Origin: Turnera subulata
Lineage: Eukaryota; Streptophyta; Magnoliopsida; Malpighiales; Passifloraceae
DNA: 64,000 nucleotides
Direction of reading: 5' to 3'
NCBI GenBank assembly: GCA_028386065.3
Contig: JAKUCV010000303.1
Span: 2,833-66,832, forward strand
Shown here: positions 1 to 8,984 of the stretch, one piece after another
Numbering within the stretch: the first letter of the stretch is position 1
Layout: the number at the start of each line of letters is the position of its first letter
Translations under genes and position numbers: made by a program
Notes under the pieces: model-generated
What the model saw: only the letters and a program-made list of their open reading frames with translations
What the model was told of the DNA's origin: nothing
Databases searched by the model: none

Positions 1-882
1 GGAAGTGATACCCCTCGGGTTTGCATGCGGGATAGCATGGTATATGCGGTTTAGCATATGGGTCTGTGATGACCGGTTCTACCTCCCTCCTTCTACCTCC
101 CCCTTTCTACCTCCCTCTTTCTCTCTGTCTCTCTCTCTCTATGGATATGTTTGGGCTTTATGCCTGGTTATATTGGGCTTATGCCTGGTTGTCTCATGAA
201 ACGGGACCAAGCTCGACGCACACAGTAGGGGGCCCTGAATAATAAATATAATAATAAAACTTAACACACAAACGGATGTAAAACATAAACTGTTTGCTTG
301 TATGTTATTGGCATGTTAGTACTAGTTATTGTGTGTTTGCTTACTTGTGCTTGTCTCTCCACTTTCCTTTTGAACTTGCTTTGCACACCTACATAACTAG
401 ATTTATACTGCTCACTGAGTAGGCGACTCACATAATCGCCACCGTTATTTTTCAGACTCTTAGTTAGCGTGCAGCCTCTCTCTCCCTTTTAGGAGTACGG
501 ACGAAGATATCCCAGCAGGTAGCCGTGCTTCTTCTCCCAGTTGGATCCATAGAGTCGACTTGCATATCATTTTTCTTCTCTTGTTTTACTTTGTTTATTT
601 CTTCCGCTGCATTGGATTTTGTTGAGATGTCATTATTGATTTTGATTACTTTATCGGCGGGTTGCCGGGATTTGTTACCTGATGATGTTTCGGCTGGATG
701 CCGGGTTGACTTGTGGCTGATAAGCCGGTGTTCTCTTGTTCTTTATGACATCTCGCTTTATTAAGATTTTCAGATAATATTTGGGTATTGGATTTCGTGT
801 CCCGGGTTTCAGGGCATTTTGGTAATTTCTTTTGATTAAGTATTTTATTTGTAAAATTGGGACACGGGCGTTTTAGGTTGGT
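1..882 (+). mobile_element. Partial gypsy-type LTR (right end), plus strand
   Basis: The stretch has no gene. Its right end, around 860-882, reads like the 3' end of the gypsy LTRs elsewhere in this window: a GGGACACGGGCGTTTTA end followed at once by TTGGTAGCGGAGC, a primer-binding-site variant also found next to the LTR at 5752. The expected terminal CA is mutated to TA. The left end lies outside the window, so size and target duplication are unknown. Short open frames here (for example 525-764) have no recognisable domain. Assignment as an LTR rests on the end and the primer site. Confidence 0.55.
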
Positions 883-894
883 AGCGGAGCTCCA
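882..894 (+). other. Primer-binding site (initiator Met tRNA-like)
   Basis: TTGGTAGCGGAGC directly follows the LTR-like end. It differs at a few bases from the usual plant TGGTATCAGAGC. The same variant stands beside the LTR at 5752 on the other strand, which supports reading both as retrotransposon priming sites. About 57 bases of internal sequence follow before the next repeat begins at 952. Confidence 0.5.
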
Positions 895-951
895 GAACTT
901 CCCTAGTACAGTGCAGGGTTCGGGGACGAACCTAGCGGAAGCTGGTGGGCC

Positions 952-1398
952 TGTAACACCCGGGGTCTATGAGGGCGGGAAGTGTACGCCGGTGTCGGGA
1001 TGAGCATGGACAAGGAGCGGCTTCTGGCAGGCTTCTAGACAGAGGGGCACAGGAATGAATCGAATCCACACCGGAATAGGAGAGATCCTGAGACTGTGTA
1101 GGGATGGGGCTGCACAGTTGGGGTGATTTCATAATTATACGGGTATGGGACTATATAATTAAGAATAGCTCATATGAAGTGAACGGTTTGATGGGTACTA
1201 ACTATATCAACAAGGTGCACCTACCTTTTCGGTGCTCATTCTAGAAAAACTTAAAAGTTAAACGTGCTTTACTTGGAGCAATTCTAGGATGGGTGACCTC
1301 TTGTGAAGTTTTCCCCGGAAACGTGCGAGTGAGGACAAAGCACGTTGGAAAGGTCCCATGTTGGTCTGTAGTGACAGTCGACAAGCTGGGACGTTACA
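952..1398 (+). mobile_element. Cassandra-type LTR containing a 5S rRNA-like segment
   Basis: The segment starts TGTAACACCC and ends GGGACGTTACA, the TG...CA form of an LTR with inverted TGTAAC/GTTACA termini. From about 1236 to 1310 it carries a run close to the 3' half of plant 5S rRNA: the AAGTTAAACGTGCTT box (5S: AAGTTAAGCGTGCTT) and CTAGGATGGGTGACCTC, the internal promoter region. An embedded 5S promoter on the LTR's own strand is the hallmark of Cassandra TRIM elements. The flanks (GGGCC and CCTAT) do not match, so this is not a clean insertion; it sits where the plus-strand gypsy remnant meets the minus-strand pol gene. The 5S part is diverged and is not a functional 5S gene. Confidence 0.6.
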
Positions 1399-1505
1399 CC
1401 TATAGTATCCGGCAAGACCAAGAAAACTTCTAACTTCGGACACAATCTTAGGTGATTCCCATTCCAACACGGCCTTAACTTTGGCAGGGTCAACTTTTAT
1501 TCCAT
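1399..1505 (-). pseudogene. Continuation of the split gypsy reverse transcriptase
   Basis: This short piece encodes the RT/RNase H linker of the same element, with the conserved [16 protein letters not shown] and [11 protein letters not shown] motifs. It continues in frame from the RT block ending at 3084 once the solo LTR 1511-3078 and one copy of its 5-bp duplication are removed. It breaks off directly after GYYR at 1399, where the 5S-type LTR begins. RNase H and integrase are not present. Confidence 0.8.
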
Positions 1506-1510
1506 CCCCG

Positions 1511-3078
1511 TGTTAGTAATATGCCCAAAAGCCAATCTATGGATGATTGTATTCATGTATACATATTTGAGGTTATGCCTATATATGATTATGAGATAAT
1601 CTCTTGCACGTATATATAACCCTAGTATATATGTATTTGATATGTATATTCTTAAAAGTCCCTAGTCGTTTATTATTATGGTTGGGTTGTAATAATAAAA
1701 TAAGACTAGTGTATGTTGAGGATTGTATGAGTTACGAATTCTACATACGGGTACAAGATGGGGATCTTGTTGACCGGACCGACCCATATAAGAACGCTAC
1801 ATGGAACGTTATATGTATGTCGATAGCGTTTCTTATAGATGTATTATCCTCCGACCTGAGATCATCAAGGTATCCAACATATGAATCATGTACCTTGATA
1901 TTATTCCTAGTCATCCGTAACTGGGTGGACATAAGGGTAATCATCGGGTATATGACGAGTATGTAGTGGGTTTTGATTGATCAAGAGGGGATTCGTCCGA
2001 CCTATATAACGGGTATATTATCGAGTAGGTTTCTTGATAGAGTTGAACTGTTAAAATGCATGGCCATGCTCGGATAGGGTGATATGATGATATCACGGGT
2101 ATCCGTTTTATACAGTTAACTCGAGGATCAAGAAACCGAGATTAGACATATACGAGATTGACGTTTCCATGTCTCGGTCTAATCTTGATAATGGGACGAT
2201 AGGACGATGACATATTCCGAGGCATAGTGAATCAGTTCTGATCTTGTCGTTCGGGTAGCAATGATGTGTTGCTAGACGCCGCTCTTTGTTTATGATTGTA
2301 AAATGAGATTTTACAATCATTGCCGGACGTTACAAGTGCCTACAGGGTCACACACATAGAACCGATGATTCGAGCAGATGGTTGAACCGTGGTTGGACCA
2401 TGGTTGGACCGGGTGTGGTTGGACCGCGGTTGGACCGTGGTTGGACCGTGGTTTGACCAGGGTCGTTTTTGGGATGGTTTGATTCACTAAGTATCAGATT
2501 AGTGGAGTCTTTAATGCAGCCATGTGATGATTATTCCCACTAAGTGTTAGTGGAAACATGTTGGCTATGTTGGCCACTTTGTTTTGCCTTTATGAGTTGG
2601 CACTCACATGGTTGTGTATGGGCATTATGGATGTGTGGGGATAGGCATTGTGAGCTGATGACTCTAGCTCATTCTCACCCCTTCACCACGTTTTTGGCAG
2701 CCCCAAAAACTCTCTGAAAATACCTCCTTTGAGTTCTTCTTCTTTGTGAAAGAAGCAAGAGCATTAGCATTCCAAAACACCCCAAACACACATACTAGCT
2801 CCTACCTTGTTGCTAGCACATCAAGTGGGAGTGCTCGAGGCTTGATTCGTGTGACGACTCGAAGCCGATCACGGTTCGTGTGGATACCGTAGAGGAGCAG
2901 GTCTTCTTCTTGCTCTTACTGATTCGGTTTCCGGCTTAGGTGAAAGATCCTAACACTACAAGTAAGTAAAATTGTTATACGGTTTACTAGCTTCACATGT
3001 GTTCTTGGTTGTTTCCCTTGTCTTCCGCTGCATATATCCGCTTTTATATGAATGTCATATAGCCTAGGGAAACTTACA
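1511..3078 (+). mobile_element. Solo LTR (1568 bp) inserted in the RT gene
   Basis: The segment begins TGTTAGTAAT and ends AAACTTACA and is flanked by the exact 5-bp duplication CCCCG (1506-1510 and 3079-3083). Removing it restores the RT reading frame across the junction, so both ends are fixed to the base. It holds no gag or pol, hence a solo LTR left by LTR-LTR recombination. A CTTCCGCTGC motif about 55 bp before the right end, as in many plant LTRs, suggests plus orientation. Around 2382-2462 there is a short array of about 11-15 bp units (GGTTGGACC). The open frames inside it carry no known domain. Confidence 0.88.
2382..2462 (+). repeat. Short tandem array of GGTTGGACC units in solo LTR
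   Basis: About seven imperfect copies of a GTGGTTGGACC-like unit follow one another inside the solo LTR. It looks like slippage-generated minisatellite sequence and encodes nothing. Confidence 0.7.
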
Positions 3079-3083
3079 CCCCG

Positions 3084-4051
3084 CTTACCACATGTCCGAG
3101 GAAAGAAACTTCTCCAAGCCAAAATTCACACTTGCTGAATTTGGCATACAGTTGCTTCTCCCGTAACCTCTGAAGCACTATCCTCAATTGCTCTTCGTGC
3201 TCTTCCTTGCTCTTAGAGTAGATGAGGATATCGTCGATGAAAACCACAACAAACTTATCCAAAAAATCATTCAAGACCAAGTGCATCAAGCACATGAACA
3301 CTGCTGGTGCATTGGTCAATCTGAACGGTACCACTGTGAACTCAAAATGACCATACCGTGGGCGGAAGGCAGTCTTCGGTATGTCCTTCTCTGCAATCTT
3401 GATCTGGTGATACCCAGACCGAAGATTAATCTTGGAAAACACAGTGGCTCCTTGTAGCTGGTCAAACAAGTCATCAATCCTAGGCAGCGGGTACTTGTTC
3501 TTAACTTTCACCTTGTTCAGCTTGCGGTAGTCTACACACATCCGCAAGCTACCATCCTTCTTCTTAACGAATAGAACTAGTGCACCCCATGGTGATGTAC
3601 TAGGTCTGATGAAACTCTTTTCTAGCAGCTCATCCAACTGCTTCTTCAACTCCTGGAGCTCTATTGGTGCCATCCTGTATGGAGCCATCGATATAGGTGT
3701 GACTCCTGGCATCAAGTTGATAGTATACTCAACCTCTCTGTCGGGTGGCAAACCTGGCAGATCATCTGGGAAAACATCAATGAACTCCCTCACCACTGAT
3801 ATATCTCCCGGGGTAGGATCCCGTGTATCTTCACTTGTGATGTAGTTCAATAAAGCATTTGGACCACGCGACTTCACTCCAAAATTCTGTATAGCAGAGA
3901 TGCTACACGTAGCAGTAGCTCTTCTAATACCTGTTACCAAAACCTGTCGTCCACCATCGGAAGTCAACAGTACTTCCTTGGTTCGACAGTTCACCATGGC
4001 ATTATACCTTGATAACCAATCCATCCCTAAGATTATATCGAATTCCCCCAA
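3084..4051 (-). pseudogene. Gypsy reverse transcriptase and protease end, interrupted
   Basis: This open frame starts within the protease ([18 protein letters not shown], the conserved end of the retropepsin) and runs through the reverse transcriptase. Visible RT blocks are the [17 protein letters not shown] motif, the VDYRKLN box, DLRSGYHQ written as NLRSGYHQ, and the catalytic box [14 protein letters not shown] with its two aspartates. It ends at FLGHVVSG, exactly where the solo LTR 1511-3078 is inserted. The NLRSG form replaces the usually conserved DLRSG aspartate, one of the polymerase metal ligands, so the enzyme would be inactive even without the insertion. Confidence 0.85.
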
Positions 4052-4203
4052 TGTTCATCACAACAAAATGAGCTAAGAAAACCTCGTCATCATATGAAAG
4101 GAGAACATCCTTGCACACTTGTGTTAATCTCACCACTATGCCCGCGGGTAACCTAATCCTCTATGGACATGCTAAGCTCTCTTGCTTACAGCTATGTTGT
4201 ATA

Positions 4204-4347
4204 GCAAAACTCTGAGGGATAAAAGAATGTGTGGCACCAGGATCAATCAAAGCAAAACTCTGAGGGATAAAAGAATGTGTGGCACCAGGATCAATCAAAG
4301 CAAAACTCTGAGGGATAAAAGAATGTGTGGCACCAAGATCAATCAAA
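4204..4347 (-). repeat. 48-bp tandem triplication over the protease active-site motif
   Basis: Three direct copies of a 48-bp unit lie at 4204-4251, 4252-4299 and 4300-4347, nearly identical to one another. Each encodes on the minus strand the 16-residue ALIDPGATHSFIPQSF segment, i.e. the retropepsin active-site D-x-G-A motif; the first copy in the reading direction has LIDLGA. Because 48 is a multiple of three, the frame is kept. A normal element has one such motif. Confidence 0.9.
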
Positions 4348-4359
4348 GTATATGCAATA

Positions 4360-5627
4360 CTATCGAAAGCTGTAAAGGTACCTGCAATAACATCAGCATT
4401 CTCGGGATCATCCTCAGTCGTGATCACAAACGCCCTTAGAGCAGCTGCACTCTGATTCATAGCTGACTGTGTCCGAGTAGGAGCAGCTCCTCGTCCACGG
4501 CCTCGGCTAACTCCAGAACCACTGGGTACGCTGGCCACTGATGCTTGTATGGTTTGAGCAGGAACAGAAACTCTGGATCTTCCCAACCTAGGACACGAAC
4601 TCTGGTAATGCCCAACTTCATTGCACTCAAAGCACCTTACCCTAGACAGAGGAGGTCTAGGGCGAGTGTCTCTGGATGAAGTCCCTCAAGATTGGGTCCA
4701 TGAACTCCCACGATTATTGTTGTAGCTGTTGCTCCATCCTCGACCCTGAGATGTTGGCATGGATTGAGTCTGTCCATACCATGACCTGTTACCAGCGCTC
4801 TGGAACCTCTTGTTCTGATTCCCAGCACTCTGTGCAGATTTCCTCTTTCGAACTTCTTCCATCTCTCTCTCGTTCTCCATCCAGATGACTTCTGCTCGAA
4901 GAGCATCTGCAAGCATATCTTGGTAAGTCTCATAAACTTTGCACCCTATGACTGTCTGGATGCAGGATCACAAACCATCCCAAAAACGCTTGCATCTGAC
5001 CTCTGGTGTGGACACATATTCTGATGCATAGATGGATAAATGATCAAATTGTATCTCATAGTTGTTCACTGACTGTCCGATTTGCTATTGTAGACTTAGA
5101 AATTCTCGCTTGAGCTGGTCCTGGTAAACATCTGTTATAAACTTCCTTCGAAACATCTCAACAAATTGTGTCCAGGGCATGGTGATTGGTTTCACCATGT
5201 CACGTGTCGTCGAATCCCACCAGTCCACAGCAACGTTGCGAAACATGGAAGCAACATACCTAGCCCACCTATCGTTTGTGCATCTGAGCTTCAACATTAC
5301 TCGGTGAGCTTAACGAAGCCATTCGTCAGCTGCCTGTGGGTTAGTAACCCCTGTAAAGGCATCAAGACCTAGCTTGGACAACTTGGTGTAAATTGGGTCC
5401 TCAACAGGTCCTTGGTTCTCCTATTCAATAGCTTTTCTGACCTCCAAACGGGCATCTCTAGCATCTTGACGCTGTAAGATCTGCGCCATGGTGTGCATCA
5501 TCTGTGTTGTGTCCGCTGGTACTACTGCGGGTACTTGTCCAACCACGAATGGTTGCGGCTGGTCAACCGATACTTGGTCATCTTCCAAACGCTGCTCAGC
5601 ATGCTGGTTTACTCCCACTGGATCCAT
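4360..5627 (-). pseudogene. Gypsy gag remnant with CCHC zinc knuckle
   Basis: Gag starts at the ATG at 5627 (MDPVGVNQ...), about 110 bp downstream of the primer site in the minus-strand sense. It proceeds through the retrotransposon gag domain (around 5297-5085, with ASMFRNVAVDWWDS), a basic linker (4916-4686), and a CX2CX4HX4C knuckle at about 4631-4588 (CFECNEVGHYQSSC). Several in-frame stops are visible, for instance just after QDARDARLEVRKAIE and after WLR. The domain order is that of chromoviral gag. It is a pseudogene. Confidence 0.8.
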
Positions 5628-5736
5628 TTGTACCTATATGTGAATGTATGCATGCATGTTATGCCAAGAAAGTGACCAGACTATGCACATATAGGCAACA
5701 AACAAGCACAATTATCACCCTAAGGACCTACTGCCT

Positions 5737-5748
5737 GCTCCGCTACCA
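5737..5748 (-). other. Primer-binding site of the Tekay-type element
   Basis: On the minus strand TGGTAGCGGAGC stands three bases after the LTR end (GGGGCGTTTCA, at 5752). It is the same primer-site variant as at 882-894 and fixes the orientation of this element. Confidence 0.65.
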
Positions 5749-6361
5749 AAATGAAACGCCCCGACCCGTATTTACCGTACAGGGTAAACACGTGCCAGAA
5801 CTATTCTTATTACAGTAGCAGACAGTACATATGTTACAAAGTATAATACAATCAAACTCAAGTACAACATCTGTCACCCAATCCCGGGGACCATTATTCA
5901 AGCCACAAATACTCCCAAAGCTCAACAGCGGCAATAGAAAACATATGATACAGCAACAGAAGTAATACAGCAACACAACAACATATAAAATACAGCAGCG
6001 AAAGTCTTAGAATGAGATGCAGCGGAGGTATGGATCCGGGGTCTGATGGAGTAGAAACAACAGCTGGCCGAACCACGTACCTATACTACGAGCAACTCAT
6101 CCTACGGGATGAAACCCCGCAGGTGAGGGGTGAGTCCGAAGTGCTCACCGACCAAGGATAAGCAGTAATATGCAGGCAAACATAATACTTTCGAAGAAAA
6201 TACAAGCAAAAGACAATCAAAGATTCAACCAGATCATGGCTGAGCCAAGACCAAAAGACAATATAAATTCCAATTTTATCTTCAGGGACCTGCCACTGGA
6301 CAAGCTAGGGTCGTACCTGGTTATTAACATGTTTTGGGTGCTAGATCAAACCAAGAGAGCC

Positions 6362-6440
6362 CAGGGATCGACATCCCAAAAAAAATATATCCCAGGGATA
6401 GACATCCCAAAATATAATGAAACGGGATAGACATCCCAAG
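6362..6440 (-). repeat. GGGATAGACATCCCA minisatellite in LTR
   Basis: Three imperfect copies of GGGATAGACATCCCA, about 30 bp apart, stand immediately beside the LTR landmark ACAAGCTAGGGTCGTACC. The same unit in reverse complement recurs at the equivalent position of the LTR at 8985-13530. Confidence 0.8.
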
Positions 6441-6749
6441 CATAGACATGCTTATCACAAGTAACCCAAATCATAGCCACCACAAAACAGTCTCTAACCA
6501 TCAAGTCGTACCACTACTTTCCAAGTGATAATAAAGTCGTCAGCACAACTTCCAATTATCCAATTATCTCAGATTATCCACAATCAATAAATCAACAACA
6601 ATAGCAGTAACACCACAACCAAACTCAATCGGCTCAGCAGTTCAATCAAGCAAATAATTATCAGAGAAACAAATACAGTATTATGTGCAACATATGAAAG
6701 GTTATCCATCCTCACCTTAGCTGATTTTCCTATTCCTGAAAGTCCTCGA

Positions 6750-7149
6750 AATGTCCCGGCTCTGGTTCCTCGAGATACTGCTCGTTATCAGCTCCTATAT
6801 CAAACAATAATATATGCACACATAAGATGCACAATCGTGATATGCAAATGGTAACTAATACTGTAAACCACAAAGTAAAACACCTCGCCCACTCGGTGAT
6901 CATCTCGGGTTACGTTCCGTTATCATCATAATTCACCATTTATTTCCAAAATGTCCCGGCTCTGGTTCCTCGAGATACTGCTCGTTATCAGCTCCTATAT
7001 CAAACAATAATATATGCACACATAAGATGCACAATCGTGATATGCAAATGGTAACTAATACTGTAAACCACAAAGTAAAACACCTCGCCCACTCGGTGAT
7101 CATCTCGGGTTACGTTCCGTTATCATCATAATTCACCATTTATTTCCAA
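6750..7149. repeat. Exact 200-bp tandem duplication inside the LTR
   Basis: The 200 bases at 6750-6949 recur at 6950-7149, with AATGTCCCGGCTCTGG at the start of both. I saw no differences between the copies, so the duplication is recent compared with the decay of the gag gene, or the copies are homogenised. Confidence 0.9.
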
Positions 7150-8342
7150 GTGTCAAAATAATACCATACTTATACCCGGATATTATTCCGGTATAATACT
7201 TACTTTGATAATACCCTTTCCATATTTATTTTCCATAGTATGTACTTTCCAAAATATTTCCATATTCCAAAATTATATTCCATATTTATTTTTTTTCAAA
7301 ATATTTTCATAATTTAATTTCCCAAAAATATATGTTATATCCAGATTTTATTATTTTTTATATTCTTTTTTTAAAAAAAACTTGGACTGGGCCCAAACTG
7401 TGCTGTCCAGCCCACAACATGGAGCCCGGGCAGACCCACGCAGCGAGCCCAGTACAGCCACTAGCCCAACCCACGCGCAAGCCCAGCAACTCAAACTCAC
7501 AGCCCAAACGAGTCAAGACCAGCATGCCAAAACCCAACCATCAAAACCGGGTCAACCCGACCCGTGACCCACATCTGGGCACCATCTTCAACCACGGGCT
7601 CACCTTGCAGCGGTGGCGGCGCAGCACGAAACGACGACGACTAGCAAGCGGCGCGATGGGGACGCGAGGTGAGGCACGACTGCAGGTGGCGGCCCACAGG
7701 CGGGCGAGGGAGAGGGGAGGAACTCCGGGTTGGCGGCGGAGGGTGCGAAAGAGGAGGAGGCGGGGACGGTTGCGGGCGGCTCTGCTCGCGGAGGAGAAGG
7801 AGAGGAAGGAGAAGGAGGAAGGGAACAGGTTGGTGTTTGGTGTGTGTGTTTTTACAGGAGATGGTGGTGTACTGGGTTGTAAGTGGAAGAACTGGCAGAG
7901 GAGTTGTTTGCAGAGATGATGGTGTGGTACTGGAAGGCAAAAGAATCACAGGTAAAAAAAAACGTGCATGGATACTGGCGAAACAGGAAAGAGGCGGTGA
8001 CAGCCTGTATAATTGAGCCGCCTCAATTATGCAGGTTTGTCTGCACATAAACCGTGTACCGACCGGACCAGAAAGTAACTATAATACCCCCTTGACTTTA
8101 TTTTTGGTCCATTATCTCGAGGATAAACCTGACTTTCCTGAAGATTCCTGGACCGGAAAAATACCAACTCTGGTCCGTAAAATCCGCAGAAAAATCGGGA
8201 ATGTGGGGTAAGGGTTGGTTTTAAAAATCCGATACATAATTTACCCTGAAATAATTATCCAAGATTAATTTCATAAGGTAAATTACTGTACAAGGCCTTT
8301 TATAATCCCGGTAAAAATATAAATTTTAACCGGGCTGTTACA

Positions 8343-8984
8343 GTTATCAAGAAGAATTTTTCAATATAGTAACTCTAGGTGGACTCCCACCTCATAATTT
8401 GGTCCTTAAAGTCAATTACCATATCATATTAATAAGTAATCTTATCCACCGAATGGACTATTCACAGGTAATAAAATGGTAGTATGAAAAGGATTGGAGT
8501 GAAATATACTACATACAATAATGTATAAATATAAGCTTTTCATACAAAATATCGAAGGTTACAATTGAAATTATATTAATGTACTTGAATAAAAAAGAAA
8601 AATATAATATTAGGCCCATATGGGTGTCGAGAAATTAAAAACTGTATAAAATCCAATCTTCAAACAAAAAGCATAAAGATGGAAAAAAAATTAGTTGATA
8701 GTAATATTTTTTAATGCAATTGGAAATATTCTAACGACGTTGTATAAATGATTCACTATACTAGCTGTTTAGATAAACAAAATTTATATAGAAAAAAGAG
8801 AGGAAGGAGAAGCAATAAAAATTTAAAAAGCAACCTATTATTTTTAAAAATAATAATAGAGAAGAACCATGGTATTATGTATTACCATTTAGTGCATTGA
8901 AATCTAATTAAACTTTGTAGTTAATTACCATGTGTTTGATTTCGTTCTTCCATCTATGTCTTCAATAGAGAAGAACCATGGTAT
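8343..8984. other. AT-rich flank between two LTRs, no gene
   Basis: There is no gene in these 642 bp. The phrase AATAGAGAAGAACCATGGTAT occurs twice, at about 8856 and 8964, and the second copy abuts the solo LTR at 8985. The bases after that LTR (13531 on) continue the same phrase as at 8876 (GGTATTATGTA), so a local repeat existed before the LTR landed. Confidence 0.6.

Larger units (their letters stand above)
1399..8342 (-). mobile_element. Degenerate Tekay/Del-type Ty3-gypsy retrotransposon, 3' part missing
   Basis: Read on the minus strand, the order is 5' LTR (8342-5752), primer site (5748-5737), gag (5627-about 4400) with a CCHC knuckle, aspartic protease, then reverse transcriptase (4051-3084), which resumes at 1505-1399 after a later insertion. 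The RT sequence ([38 protein letters not shown]) is of the Del/Tekay chromovirus type. RNase H, integrase, chromodomain and the 3' LTR are absent, because the element stops at 1398 against a 5S-type LTR. Gag has several in-frame stops, while the RT frame is open for nearly 1 kb. The element is dead. Confidence 0.85.
5752..8342 (-). mobile_element. 5' LTR (2591 bp) of the Tekay-type element
   Basis: In the minus-strand sense the LTR starts TGTAACAGCCC (8342) and ends GGGGCGTTTCA (5752), next to the primer site and gag. It has the same landmarks as the two solo LTRs of this window: the TGTAAC start, a GC-rich block (about 7400-7830), short GGGATAGACATCCCA repeats (6362-6440) beside an ACAAGCTAGGGTCGTACC landmark (6301-6318), and a CGGGGCGTTTCA-type end. 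Open frames in the GC-rich block, up to 195 codons, have low-complexity composition and are not genes. The flank at 8343-8347 is GTTAT; its partner duplication lies outside the window. Confidence 0.82.

Noticed and set aside
1236..1310. Functional 5S rRNA gene
   Set aside because: Only the 3' half is clearly similar, with several changes, and it is embedded in an LTR. A real 5S gene would be about 120 bp, near consensus and tandemly repeated.
952..1398. Clean solo LTR insertion with target duplication
   Set aside because: The flanking five bases, GGGCC and CCTAT, do not match, and the sequence on the left does not continue the pol gene.
7332..8048. 195-codon plus and 135-codon minus frames
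   Set aside because: They lie in the GC-rich part of the 5' LTR and are Arg/Pro/Ser-rich with no known motif.
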